64,000 bases of DNA from Prauserella marina. GTDB lineage: Bacteria; Actinomycetota; Actinomycetes; Mycobacteriales; Pseudonocardiaceae. The DNA is taken from positions 2,034,501-2,098,500 of the forward strand of contig NZ_CP016353.1 in the NCBI RefSeq assembly GCF_002240355.1, in the 5' to 3' direction. Below are positions 21,635 through 32,052 of this stretch, piece after piece; position 1 is the first letter of the stretch, and each line of letters starts with the position of its first letter. A program made the translations under genes and the position numbers. The notes below the pieces were generated by a model. That model had not been told where the DNA came from and searched no databases. It saw only the letters and a program-made list of their open reading frames with translations.

Positions 21635-22867
21635 ATGACGGATCTCAAAGTGGAGACGGACCCCGGCGAGCTCGGGTTCGACGCGCGCAGGCTCGCCCGC
21701 ATCGACGACCGGTTCGGCCGCTACGTCGACGAGGGTTTGCTTCCGGGGTGGCTCACGGTGGTCACCAGGCACGGCAAGGTCGCCTACGTGTCCTCGGCCG
21801 GGTATCGCGACCTGGAGGCGGGGCTTCCCGTCGAGGTCGACACGCGCTGGCGGATATTCTCGATGACGAAGCCGGTCACCTCGGTCGCCGCGATGATGTT
21901 GTTCGAGGAAGGCGCCTTCGAACTGACCGATCCGATCCACCACTGGCTTCCCGAATTCGCCGAGCCGAGGGTCTACACCAAGGGCTCGGCGTTGCGGCCC
22001 GTCACCGAACCCGCGACGGAGCCGATCAGGGTGTGGCATCTGCTGACCCACACCGCGGGGCTGACCTACGGCTTCCACCACGCGCACCCCGTCGACGCGC
22101 TCTATCGCGCGGCGGGGTTCGAGTGGAGCACCCCGCCTGGCAAGGATCTCGCCGCCTGTTGTGAGGCGTGGGCCGGGTTGCCGCTGGTGTTCCAACCGGG
22201 TTCGGAATGGAACTACTCGGTCGCCACCGACGTGCTCGGCAGGCTGGTCGAGGTCGTGTCGGGCATGTCGCTCGACGAGTTCTTCGCACGGCGGATCTTC
22301 ACACCGATCGGCATGAGCAGCACCGGTTTCCGGGTCGAGCAAGACGATCTCGGCTCGCTCGCCGCGCTGTACGTGCCGGAACCGGGAACGCGCCGTGCCG
22401 TGCGTAACGACGCCTTCGGCGATGCCATCACCCGGTGGCCGAGTTGCTTGCAGGGCGGCGCGGGGCTCGCCTCCACGGCGGGCGACTACCACCGGTTCAC
22501 CCAGTTCCTCGCGCGCGGAGGCGAACTGGGCGGACAGCGGCTGCTGAGCCGGAGAACGGTGGAGTTCATGACCCGCAACCATCTGCCAGGTGGTGCCGAT
22601 CTTGAGGCGTTCGGCCGTCCGCTGTTCGCCGAGATGCCGTTTCACGGCTTCGGTTTCGGGCTCGGTTTCTCGGTGCTCACCGATCCGGTCGCGGCCAAGA
22701 CGTTGTCCAGCGCGGGGGAGTTCGCCTGGGGCGGAGCGGCCAGCACCGCGTTCTGGGTCGACCCGGCGACCGATGTCACGGTGTCGTTGTTCACCCAGCT
22801 GCTGCCATCCAGCACGCATCCACTGCGCCAGCAGCTCCGCCAGCTCGTCTACCAGGCGATGACGTGA
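21635..22867 (+). CDS. Serine hydrolase, beta-lactamase/class C esterase fold
   Basis: A 410-residue beta-lactamase-superfamily protein. The catalytic S-x-x-K motif is FSMTKPVTS near residue 78. The Tyr motif is WNYSVATDVLGRLVE. The KTG-like third motif is weakly conserved (WGGAASTAFWVDP near the C-terminus). Overall it resembles EstB/LipD-type esterases or D-aminopeptidases rather than true beta-lactamases. There is no signal peptide, so it should be cytoplasmic. The ATG at 21635 gives the family-like N-terminus; the ribosome site is poor. Its stop lies 4 nt from the convergent F420 oxidoreductase stop. Confidence 0.87.
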   Translation: MTDLKVETDPGELGFDARRLARIDDRFGRYVDEGLLPGWLTVVTRHGKVAYVSSAGYRDLEAGLPVEVDTRWRIFSMTKPVTSVAAMMLFEEGAFELTDPIHHWLPEFAEPRVYTKGSALRPVTEPATEPIRVWHLLTHTAGLTYGFHHAHPVDALYRAAGFEWSTPPGKDLAACCEAWAGLPLVFQPGSEWNYSVATDVLGRLVEVVSGMSLDEFFARRIFTPIGMSSTGFRVEQDDLGSLAALYVPEPGTRRAVRNDAFGDAITRWPSCLQGGAGLASTAGDYHRFTQFLARGGELGGQRLLSRRTVEFMTRNHLPGGADLEAFGRPLFAEMPFHGFGFGLGFSVLTDPVAAKTLSSAGEFAWGGAASTAFWVDPATDVTVSLFTQLLPSSTHPLRQQLRQLVYQAMT

Positions 22868-22871
22868 GTCC

Positions 22872-23870
22872 TCACGCGCCGAGTTTGCCGACGACCTCCG
22901 TTCCGTAGGCGGCGAGCGTCTGCTCGCGCTGATCGTGCATGAGGTAGACGGCGAACTGGTCGACCCCGAGTTCCGCCAGCTCGGCGAGCCGGTCCACATG
23001 CGAGGAGGCGGGACCCAGCAGGCAGAACCTGTCGACGATGTCGTCGGGAACGAAATCGGTCGAAGGGTTGCCGGCCTTCCCGTGGTGGGCGTAGTCGTAG
23101 CCCGCTCTTCCCGCGATGTAGTCGGTCAGCTCGTGCGGTACCTCGCTCGACTGGCCGTAGCGGGCGACAAGGTCGGCGACGTGATTGCCGACCATGCCGC
23201 CGAACCAGCGCAGCTGCTCGCGCTGATGCGCGACGTCGTCACCGATGTAGGCGGGCGCCGCGACGCACACCGTGATGCCCTCCGGATCGCGGCCCGCCGC
23301 CGCTGCCGCCGCCCTCACCGAGCCGATGGTCCACTTGGCGATGGCCGGATCGGCGCACTGGAGGATGAAACCGTCGGCGTGTTCGCCGACGGTTCGTAGT
23401 GCCTTCGGGCCGTAGCCCGCCATCCACATCTCCAGCCTGCCCTCGTTGATCCAGGGAATCCGCACCGCGACGTCGTTGTGCTCGACCTCCCTGCCTTCCG
23501 CGAGTTCCTTGACCACGTACATGCACCGGCGCAAAGTGGCCAAAGTAGACGGTGGAAGTCCGACGACCCTGTGCGCCGAGTCGCCCCTGCCGATGCCGCA
23601 CACGGTCCGGTTGCCGTACATGTCGTTGAGCGTCGCGAACGACGAGGCGAGCACCGACCAGTCCCTCGTGCCAGGACTGGTCACCATGGGGCCGACCGTG
23701 AGCGTCGACGTCGCGGCGAGAATTCGCGAGTAGATGACGAACGGTTCCTGCCAGAGCACCACGGAGTCGAACGTCCAGCCATAGCCGAAACCCTGATCCT
23801 CCGCCATCGTCATCAATCGCACGACGTCGCCCGCTGGTGGATCCGTTTGCAGCACCACACCGAAGTCCAT
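22872..23870 (-). CDS. F420-dependent LLM-class oxidoreductase (TIGR03842-like)
   Basis: A 332-residue luciferase-like (LLM) TIM-barrel protein of the coenzyme F420 type. The N-terminus MDFGVVLQTDPPAGDVV and the motifs GWTFDSVVLWQEPFVI, VGPMVTSPGTRDWSV and GIGRGDSAHRVVG are those I associate with the TIGR03842 subfamily, which often sits beside hydantoinase/dihydropyrimidinase genes. It starts with ATG 10 nt after the dihydropyrimidinase stop, so it is the last gene of that operon. The reaction is not established. A pathway role, such as reducing a pyrimidine or hydantoin precursor or handling a semialdehyde, is inference. No dihydropyrimidine dehydrogenase is present in the window. Confidence 0.85.
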   Translation of the reverse strand: MDFGVVLQTDPPAGDVVRLMTMAEDQGFGYGWTFDSVVLWQEPFVIYSRILAATSTLTVGPMVTSPGTRDWSVLASSFATLNDMYGNRTVCGIGRGDSAHRVVGLPPSTLATLRRCMYVVKELAEGREVEHNDVAVRIPWINEGRLEMWMAGYGPKALRTVGEHADGFILQCADPAIAKWTIGSVRAAAAAAGRDPEGITVCVAAPAYIGDDVAHQREQLRWFGGMVGNHVADLVARYGQSSEVPHELTDYIAGRAGYDYAHHGKAGNPSTDFVPDDIVDRFCLLGPASSHVDRLAELAELGVDQFAVYLMHDQREQTLAAYGTEVVGKLGA

Positions 23871-23880
23871 GGCCAACCCC

Positions 23881-25272
23881 TCAGTTCAAATACTGACTCA
23901 GGTCGCGGGAAAGGAACGTGCCGTGCCCCGGCCTGCCGAGATAATCGCCGCGGTCGACGACGATCGTGCCGCGAGAAAGCACAGTGGACACCGCGCCCGT
24001 GATGGTCATCCCCTCGTACGCGGAATAGTCGACCGCCATGTGGTGGGTCCGCGCCGAGATGGTCTGCCGCGCCGAGGGATCGTAGATCACGATGTCGGCG
24101 TCGGAGCCGGGAGCGATGATCCCCTTGCGGGGAAAGAGTCCGAACATCCTCGCCGGGGTCGTCGCGCAGGTCTCCACCCAGCGGGCCAGCGAGATTTCTC
24201 CCGCGACGACGCCCTGATGCAGCAGGTCCATCCTGTGCTCGACGCCTGGCATTCCGTTGGGGATCTTCGAGAAGTCGCCCTTGCCGAGTTCCTTCTGATC
24301 CTTGAAACAGAAGGGGCAGTGGTCGGTCGACACCACGGAAAGATCGTTGGTGCGCAGTCCCCGCCACAGGTCGGTCTGGTGCGATTTCTCGCGCAGCGGA
24401 GGGGATGCCACGTACTTGGCGCCCTCGAATTCCGGTTTCGCGAGGTCCTCGATGGACAGATAGAGGTACTGCGGGCAGGTCTCGGCGAACACGTTCTGGC
24501 CGTTGTCGCGTGCCTCGGCCACCGCCGACAACGCTTGCGCGGCCGAAAGGTGCACGATGTAGAGCGGCGATCCGGTGACCTTGGCCAGCGTGATGGCCCG
24601 CGACGTGGCTTCGCCCTCCAGCTCCGGCGGCCTGGTGTAGCCGTGCTGTACGGGTTCGCCGTGCCCTTCGGCGAGCGCCTTGGCCACGAGCTGGTCGATC
24701 GCGATGCCGTTCTCGGCGTGCATCATGATCATGGAGCCGTTCTCGGTGGCCTTGCCCATGGCGCGCAAGATCTCGCCGTCGGTCGAGTAGAAAACGCCGG
24801 GGTAAGCCATGAACATCTTGAAGCTGCTCACCCCCGCGTCGACGCACGAGTCCATTTCCTTGAGCGTCTCGTCGTTGACATCCGAGACGATCATGTGGAA
24901 CCCGTAGTCGACGGCACAGTTGCCGCCCGCCTTCTCGTGCCATTTATCCAAGGTGGACAGAAGGGAGGATCCTTTTGGCTGGACGGCGAAGTCGATGATG
25001 GTCGTGGTTCCGCCGAAGGCGGCGGCCCTGGTTCCCGTTTCGAACGTGTCGGCGGAGAAGGTGCCGCCGAAGGGCATCTCCATGTGCGTGTGCGCGTCGA
25101 TTCCGCCTGGCAGCACGTACTTTCCGGTCGCGTCGAGCACGGTGTCGGCGGTGTCGGGCGCGAAGGTTCCCGGCGTGGCGACGGCGGCGACGGTTTCGCC
25201 CTCCACCAGTACGTCCGCGACAACGCCGCCGGAAGGTCCGAGGACAGTGCCCCCGGTGATCAGAGTCCGCAT
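23881..25272 (-). CDS. hydA: Dihydropyrimidinase / hydantoinase
   Basis: A 463-residue metal-dependent amidohydrolase that opens the ring of dihydropyrimidines or 5-substituted hydantoins to N-carbamoyl amino acids. The first metal motif is H61-T-H63 in GGIDAHTHMEMPF, the carboxylated Lys is K152 in SSFKMFMAY, further His ligands are in MMHAENG and YIVHLSA, and the catalytic Asp is in STDHCPF. All metal ligands are present. The ATG at 25272 has a GAGGTGG ribosome site; the GTG at 25281 would overlap that site. It lies 10 nt after the beta-ureidopropionase gene and 10 nt before the F420 oxidoreductase. Confidence 0.95.
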   Translation of the reverse strand: MRTLITGGTVLGPSGGVVADVLVEGETVAAVATPGTFAPDTADTVLDATGKYVLPGGIDAHTHMEMPFGGTFSADTFETGTRAAAFGGTTTIIDFAVQPKGSSLLSTLDKWHEKAGGNCAVDYGFHMIVSDVNDETLKEMDSCVDAGVSSFKMFMAYPGVFYSTDGEILRAMGKATENGSMIMMHAENGIAIDQLVAKALAEGHGEPVQHGYTRPPELEGEATSRAITLAKVTGSPLYIVHLSAAQALSAVAEARDNGQNVFAETCPQYLYLSIEDLAKPEFEGAKYVASPPLREKSHQTDLWRGLRTNDLSVVSTDHCPFCFKDQKELGKGDFSKIPNGMPGVEHRMDLLHQGVVAGEISLARWVETCATTPARMFGLFPRKGIIAPGSDADIVIYDPSARQTISARTHHMAVDYSAYEGMTITGAVSTVLSRGTIVVDRGDYLGRPGHGTFLSRDLSQYLN

Positions 25273-26075
25273 GGTCACCACCTCACGGCTTCACGAGCCA
25301 GTCGTAGGAATCCGGCCTGCGGTCGCGATAGAACGCCCACAATTGCCTGACCTCCGCGAGCTTGTCCATGTCGAGGTCACGGACCACGATCTCGTCCTCG
25401 GTGTCCGACGCCGCGTCGCCGACCAGTTCGCCTCGTGGGTCGGCGAAGTAGGTCTGACCGTAGAAGTCGTTGTCGCCCAAGGGTTCCACGCCGACCCTGT
25501 TGATCGCGCCGACGTAGTACTCGTTGGCCACGGCCGCGGCGGGCTGTTCCAGCCGCCACAGGTACTGCGAGAGTCCCCTGCTGGTGGCCGAAGGGTTGAA
25601 CACGATGCGCGCACCCGCGAGCCCGAGTGCCCGCCAGCCTTCCGGGAAGTGCCGGTCGTAGCAGATGTAGACGCCGATCCTGCCGACCGCCGTGTCGAAA
25701 ACCGGGTAGCCGGTGTTGCCCGGCCGGAAGTAGAACTTCTCCCAGAACCCCTTGACCTGCGGGATGTGGTTCTTGCGGTACTTGCCGAGATAGCTGCCGT
25801 CGGCGTCGACGACGGCAGCCGTGTTGTAGAGGACACCCGGCTGTTCCTGCTCGTACATGGGCAGCACGAGCACCACTCCGTGCCGCTCGGCGACCTCCTG
25901 CATTAGCTTCGTTGTCGGCCCGTCCGGAATGCCCTCGGTGTAGGAGTAGTACTCGGTGTCCTGTACCTGGCAGAAATAGGGCCCGTAGAACAACTCCTGG
26001 AGGCACACCACCTGTGCTCCCTGCGAGGCGGCCTTGCCGATCGCCTCGACCGCCGCCGCGATCATCGAATCCTTG

Positions 26076-27668
<1,593 letters not shown>

Positions 27669-27805
27669 TGCGGCATCCTGCTCGCCGGTCGTGCACGCGG
27701 GGCACTGGCAGAGTGTTCACTGTTGTCCTGGCAAAGGGACACTGTGACGATTGCGCCGAAGCCACGGCAGTGGTTGTAGCGCGAATGCAACAGTGGCGAA
27801 ACGAA

Positions 27806-27838
27806 AAAGCTCCGCGAGGACATCCTCGCGGAGCTTTC
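27806..27838 (-). terminator. Intrinsic terminator after the SSI gene (minus strand)
   Basis: A perfect 15-bp stem (27806-27820 with 27824-27838, loop CAT) lies 13 nt beyond the SSI stop. Read on the minus strand it is followed by a T-run (TTTTTCG). It separates the inhibitor gene from the NCS1 operon, whose promoter must then lie in 27669-27805; nothing else is seen there. Confidence 0.88.
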
Positions 27839-27851
27839 CCGTGCGCGCTCG

Positions 27852-28226
27852 TCAGAACGCGAAGACACCTTCGGACTCGGCACCGGCGACACACGAGTTG
27901 GCGTACTCGGTGGTGTAGTCGACGGGCGAGCCCTGCCAGTGGCCGCGCGCGGTCGCCTCAAGCGGCGCGTAGATCATCGGGCAGGCCACCGACGTCTTGA
28001 CGAGTGAGCCGAACTTGCCGTCGGCCTCGGACAGCGCGGCGCACGCCTCCTCGGCCTTCGGGTGCGTCCCCGAGGCGGGGTCGCAGTTGAGTTGCACGGT
28101 CCTCGCGGCACCGTCGGTGGTCTGGAGAGTCAGGGTCAGCGCGGAGTGGGAGGCCGGGGCGGGTCCCGTTGCGCACACCATCGTGATGGCGCAGGCGGCG
28201 ACGGATCCGGCAGCGAACATAGGCAT
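27852..28226 (-). CDS. Secreted subtilisin inhibitor (SSI family)
   Basis: A 124-residue exported protease inhibitor. Residues 1-27 are a signal-like hydrophobic segment. The mature part has the four Cys of the family: C48 and C62 (NCDPASGTHPKAEEACAAL), C82 and C112. The reactive-site loop reads ACPMIYAP, so P1 is Met84 and P1' Ile85; Met at P1 is also found in Streptomyces SSI and directs it against subtilisin-type proteases. The end YTTEYANSC is typical. ATG codons at 28226 and 28220 are both possible. It sits between pucR and the NCS1 operon but has its own terminator. A plausible target is an endogenous protease such as the subtilase at 9772. Confidence 0.92.
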   Translation of the reverse strand: MPMFAAGSVAACAITMVCATGPAPASHSALTLTLQTTDGAARTVQLNCDPASGTHPKAEEACAALSEADGKFGSLVKTSVACPMIYAPLEATARGHWQGSPVDYTTEYANSCVAGAESEGVFAF

Positions 28227-28261
28227 GCACCGGGTATCGGCATGGTTGCGGCCAACATGTG

Positions 28262-29908
28262 TTACTCGTTTGGGTGATCGCTGTCGCCCGATGGGGCGAG
28301 TAAGTCATGTACGAGAAGTGCGACGTGCAGCGACAGCATCGACTCGGGATCCTCCAGTCGCACGCCCAGCACCTGCTCGATCCTGGCCAGTTGCTGGTAG
28401 TAGGCGGTGCGCGAGGTGTGCGCCGCCGCTGCCGCCGCCGACTTGTTCCCTCCGTGTTCGCAGAAGTAACGCAGCGCCTGCATCAGCCTGCTTCCGGTCG
28501 CGGTGTCCTTCGCCTTGAGCGGGCCGAGTTCGCGGGAGGCGAACGCGGCGACCCTGTCGTCGGTGGCGAGCAGGTGCAGTAATCCGCGCAACCGGACGTC
28601 GCGAAGCCGGTGATAGCCGCACGCCGGTTCGCTGTCCAGCCGCATCGCCGCCGCCGCGACGTGGGTTGCCTCGGTCAGGCTCCGCGCGGCGTCGCAGGCC
28701 GAGGTGACGGGGGAGCCGACGGCGATCACCACCGGCACCGGTGTCCGTGACTGTTGCACCTCCTTCGCGAGCCTGAGCAAGACGGCGTCGATGCTGGCTT
28801 GCGGAGAAAGGGAAAGCAGCACGCACACGCTCGTGTCGTCGACGCCGGCGACGAGGGCGGTGACCCGTGCTCTCCGCGTCGCCAGCGCCGTGGTCTCCGC
28901 CAGTTCGCGCAGCAGTGGCTGAGTGGAGGCCGAGGAGGGAAGCCGGGGCAGCCCGGTGAGGCGGGGCCGGATGGCGGCGCCGACGAGCCTGCGCCCAGCG
29001 AGCGGAACGTGCAGCGCGGCCGCCCGCGCGGGCAGTTCGGCCGGGAGCGCGGGCGAGGCGAGAAGTTCGGCCAGTACCGCCCTGTGTGCCTGCCGCTCCA
29101 GCCCTTCGCCCTCTCTCGTCAGCAGGTGGTGCACGGCCAGCGTGGAGGCGGCCCGCTCAGCGACGACGAGGTAACGGTGTGGTGGTGTTTCCGCGCAGGT
29201 CAGCACGAGGCGGCCCCAGTCGTGGCCTCGCGCGCCGACGATGGTCACGAGCCAGCCCGCCTCGGGGGCGTAGCCGGTGCGTTCCTCGGCCCTGACCGAC
29301 GGCGAGCGCTGCTGCCACCCCGCGAGGAGTTCGCCCGCGTCGGTTCCGGCAGCGTCGTAGGCGAGCACCTCGTGCGACAGGGTCTCCAGCACGACGGGCT
29401 GGCCGGTCAGCCTGGCCACTTCGCGAAGGATCACGGCCGGTTCGGCACCGGCGACGGTCAGCTCGGTGAAGGTCTCGTGTACCTGTTCGGCGGCGCGCAA
29501 CTCGTCGACCTGGGCGTCGACGATGAGGCCGTTGACGGCCTCGGACACCGCCACGTAGCGCGTTTCCCTCGACAAGGTCACCAGCGGCATACCCGCATCC
29601 TGTGCGGCGCGCACCAGTGCCTTCGGCAGTTCGTCGTTCCAGTGCCGCACCAGTTCCACGACCAGCCCGGCGACCCCGACCCCGGCGAGTTCTTCGACGT
29701 ACCTGGTCAGCGCGGTCTCGTCGTCGGGGAGCGCGACCCCCGTGGTGAGCACCAGCTCGCCGCCCTTGAGCAGATGCGCGATGTCGGCGACCTCGGCGAC
29801 GTGCACCCATCGGACGCGATGGCCGAGCGCGTCCCAGCCCGCGACCACCCTCGGCCCGCCGCCGCGCACGACAGGGAGGGCGAGCACGTCGGCGACCGTC
29901 GGGTACAT
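28262..29908 (-). CDS. PucR-family transcriptional regulator
   Basis: A 548-residue regulator. The N-terminal PucR (purine catabolism) sensor domain covers about residues 1-125 (MYPTVADVLALPVVRGG...). A central region follows, then a C-terminal PucR helix-turn-helix (HTH_30) around residues 480-540 with NKSAAAAAAHTSRTAYYQQL. Family members control purine, pyrimidine, amino-acid or proline catabolism in response to a pathway metabolite. The ATG at 29908 follows GGGAG. Its upstream region contains one copy of a 43-bp repeat with a centred palindrome, duplicated upstream of the aminotransferase. It should control both arms of the pyrimidine/hydantoin locus. Confidence 0.92.
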   Translation of the reverse strand: MYPTVADVLALPVVRGGGPRVVAGWDALGHRVRWVHVAEVADIAHLLKGGELVLTTGVALPDDETALTRYVEELAGVGVAGLVVELVRHWNDELPKALVRAAQDAGMPLVTLSRETRYVAVSEAVNGLIVDAQVDELRAAEQVHETFTELTVAGAEPAVILREVARLTGQPVVLETLSHEVLAYDAAGTDAGELLAGWQQRSPSVRAEERTGYAPEAGWLVTIVGARGHDWGRLVLTCAETPPHRYLVVAERAASTLAVHHLLTREGEGLERQAHRAVLAELLASPALPAELPARAAALHVPLAGRRLVGAAIRPRLTGLPRLPSSASTQPLLRELAETTALATRRARVTALVAGVDDTSVCVLLSLSPQASIDAVLLRLAKEVQQSRTPVPVVIAVGSPVTSACDAARSLTEATHVAAAAMRLDSEPACGYHRLRDVRLRGLLHLLATDDRVAAFASRELGPLKAKDTATGSRLMQALRYFCEHGGNKSAAAAAAHTSRTAYYQQLARIEQVLGVRLEDPESMLSLHVALLVHDLLAPSGDSDHPNE

Positions 29909-29945
29909 CCGCCACTCCCGTCGACGTCGGAGCACCTTGCCGAAA

Positions 29946-29988
29946 AGCAGACTGTACGGCGGGTGGCGCGATTTCGTACATGTTGCCG
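29946..29988. promoter_or_regulatory. 43-bp direct-repeat copy A with palindrome TGTACG-N16-CGTACA, upstream of pucR
   Basis: A 43-bp block identical to 32391-32433 lies 37 nt upstream of the pucR start codon. It is centred on the inverted repeat TGTACG (29953-29958) / CGTACA (29975-29980). The symmetry and position suggest an operator, most simply for PucR itself. The element is in direct orientation relative to the second copy. The 21 nt between this block and the array (29989-30009) shows no feature. Confidence 0.75.
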
Positions 29989-30009
29989 ACAGCGGCCACG
30001 GTGCCGCGG

Positions 30010-30243
30010 CCCGCGAGTCCCCCCGCTCAGGTCGTCGAGTTGCCCGCTCGGATCCGCGAGTCCCCTGCTCGGGTCGGCGAGTTCCGCGTCCGGCGGTGCG
30101 GGGTTGCCGGTCGCCTGGGTCGTGGTCTTGGTGCCGGGTGCTGAGCACTTCGGCTACGGGAGCCCGGGCGCGGATGTCGGCGTCCCGGGCGCGGATCTCG
30201 ATGTCCCGAGTGCGGTTCTCGGTGACCTGAGCGCGGATCTCGG
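30010..30243. repeat. Left inverted array of 21-bp units (includes 215-bp perfect direct repeat 30024-30238)
   Basis: Forward units at 30010-30031 (22 bp, one extra C), 30032-30052, 30053-30073 and 30074-30094 are followed by a 65-bp spacer. Then come units in reverse orientation at 30160-30180, 30181-30201, 30202-30222 and 30223-30243. Forward core is GCGAGTTCCGCGYYCGG-like; the inverted half reads its reverse complement. Bases 30024-30238 are identical to 32087-32301 without a gap (offset 2063). The array runs to within 10 bp of the toxin gene's stop. Long frames here encode low-complexity Arg/Asp heptads and are not called as genes. Confidence 0.9.
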
Positions 30244-30253
30244 CGGTCCGGCA

Positions 30254-31177
30254 TCAGGACGCGGGCGCCCACTCGGCCTCGTGTGGCTTCCATCGCCCGG
30301 GCGCCGTCGGCCCCAGGAGGGGATCAATCAACCTGCGCAGCAGGGGTTCGCAATCGGCAAGAGTCCGGTAACGGTTCGACAGTGCCGACACGGTACGCAC
30401 CTGAGCGCGGTAGCCTCGTTCCCAGCTTGCCCGGTCCGGAACCGTGAACAGCGACGGCAGCTCCACTTCGGTGCCGATGGCCTTGCGGCGGGAGACCTCG
30501 GAATGAAGGGCCTCGTGAGTCGAGGCCCCTTCTAGTTCGGCACGCAGCGCGACGAGGACGAGGTCGACGAGGTCCTTGTATCGCGTCGATACGCGACCCG
30601 CGTGCCTTTCGTACATCGCGACGATTTTGTCTGCCGTGTGATCTTCCAGCGGCCACACGCTTACCTGCGTGTGTTCGTCGCCGAGGTCGATTTCGAGTGG
30701 TGAGTGGAGCGGGCGGCGAAAAGGGTTCCCTCTGGGAACGAGGTTCGTGACGACATCGACACTGACATCACCGGCCGTTTTTGTTCCGAAATGGACAGTG
30801 AAACGTACCTTGCAGGCCACGCGTTCGTGCCATTCCTTTCTGGTGTCCTTGTACTCGAATCGAAAATGGTCGCCGAGGTCGATAGCGGCGGCCTCTCGTA
30901 GCGTTTCGACCGCGGAGCCGAGATCGGTGCCGGTGCGGAAGAGGTCGATATCCCGGGAGTGGCGGGCGTCCGGCCACCGCACGAGCAGAGCCTGACCACC
31001 TTTGAGTAGCCAGCCCGCGGGGTCGTGGGTGAAGACCCTCGCCATGAGTCTGCTCAGGTAGAAACGGTTGATCAGTTCGGTTTGCGGGACACCGGTGGCG
31101 CGAGATTTGGCGCGTGCGCGACTGGCGAGTGCGCTGTGCAGCGCGGCGGGAGTGGCGTAGGACATCGTGATTGTCAC
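30254..31177 (-). CDS. abiEii: AbiEii/AbiGii-type nucleotidyltransferase toxin
   Basis: A 307-residue toxin of the type IV AbiE system. The nucleotidyltransferase signature is GWLLKGGQALLVRW followed by ARHSRDIDLF, the GG...DxD arrangement whose Asp residues bind metal. A conserved C-terminal region with DKIVAMYERH and RYKDLVDLVL follows, as in AbiEii/MenT-like enzymes that transfer nucleotides to tRNA acceptor ends or other targets. The GTG at 31177 overlaps the antitoxin stop (GTGA), so translation is coupled; the ATG at 31165 is the alternative. Third-position GC looks lower than in neighbours, consistent with transfer. The 3' end abuts the left 21-bp array. Confidence 0.88.
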   Translation of the reverse strand: MTITMSYATPAALHSALASRARAKSRATGVPQTELINRFYLSRLMARVFTHDPAGWLLKGGQALLVRWPDARHSRDIDLFRTGTDLGSAVETLREAAAIDLGDHFRFEYKDTRKEWHERVACKVRFTVHFGTKTAGDVSVDVVTNLVPRGNPFRRPLHSPLEIDLGDEHTQVSVWPLEDHTADKIVAMYERHAGRVSTRYKDLVDLVLVALRAELEGASTHEALHSEVSRRKAIGTEVELPSLFTVPDRASWERGYRAQVRTVSALSNRYRTLADCEPLLRRLIDPLLGPTAPGRWKPHEAEWAPAS

Positions 31178-31989
31178 GAACCTTCCGGCCGCTGTGTCTC
31201 CAGGCGTGCATCCGGCACGCCGCGCGGTTCGGGATCCGAGGCAGGAGTTCTGGCGAGAGAGACGGCAGCGTTGTCGCTGTTGTGGCTGTCCGTTGTCCGT
31301 TGCACGGGAAAGCGCCACGCCAGTGCGGTGATCGAGGAACCGATCTGCCCGAGCAGATGTTCAATGAGCCGCTCACCGTCGGGTGAGCGGAGCCCGTACC
31401 GGGAGGCGTATTTGCCGATGCGTGGAGCCAGCGTGGTGAGGTCGAGGCGGTCGGTCTCGACGCCGTCGCGGATCACCTCCGCGAGGTGGCTTCCGTCGGT
31501 GTGGGTGTCGAGGAGATCGATAATCGTGCGGGCGAGACCGGTGACCGGCAGCCCGTCGACGAGGACGATGTCCTCCGAGGAGAGTGGACGGTTCCGTGGA
31601 AAGCGGAGCCGGACGGCCGGGTCGCGCGAGGTCCTTCTTCGGGGCACGGTCAGGTCCACGGAATCAGCGACGAGATCGCCGACTTCGTGAACCCGCGTCG
31701 CGGAGACGTGGGACACGACGCCGCCGTCAGGGTCGAGCCCCGTTCGCAGCCATGCGGGAGTTGAGGGATTCAGAGAGAGCCACACCGCGTGTGTCTCGTG
31801 CAGCGGTGATGGGGGAGCGGTTTCGGCGGCGTAGACGCCGCGGCGAACCGGTCGCAGGAGTGCGGCGTCGGTAAGCCGGAGCAGGGTCACCCTGTCGACC
31901 CCGGCGCCGTTCGCCTGTGCGGTCGTGACAAGCCCCCACTGTTGCGAGGTGAACTGGCTCAGCGTGGCCAGTGCTCTCACGGCTTCCAT
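31174..31989 (-). CDS. abiEi: AbiEi-type antitoxin / winged-helix autoregulator
   Basis: A 271-residue AbiEi-family antitoxin. The N-terminal ~60 residues form the winged-helix domain (FTSQQWGLVTTAQANGAGVD then RRGVYAAE). The C-terminal part is the AbiEi antitoxin domain (LPVTGLARTIIDLLDTHTDG). AbiEi proteins neutralise AbiEii without direct binding (type IV) and repress their own promoter. The ATG at 31989 is preceded on the minus strand by an AT-rich region (31990-32052) with TAGAAT about ten bases before the start, suggesting a leaderless or near-leaderless transcript. It is the first gene of the pair and is coupled to the toxin by a 4-nt overlap. Confidence 0.86.
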   Translation of the reverse strand: MEAVRALATLSQFTSQQWGLVTTAQANGAGVDRVTLLRLTDAALLRPVRRGVYAAETAPPSPLHETHAVWLSLNPSTPAWLRTGLDPDGGVVSHVSATRVHEVGDLVADSVDLTVPRRRTSRDPAVRLRFPRNRPLSSEDIVLVDGLPVTGLARTIIDLLDTHTDGSHLAEVIRDGVETDRLDLTTLAPRIGKYASRYGLRSPDGERLIEHLLGQIGSSITALAWRFPVQRTTDSHNSDNAAVSLARTPASDPEPRGVPDARLETQRPEGS

Positions 31990-32052
31990 AGGTGAATTCT
32001 ACCTCATGATGCAGCATTGGTTACGACTGATTGCAACTAACGCAGTAGTCCA

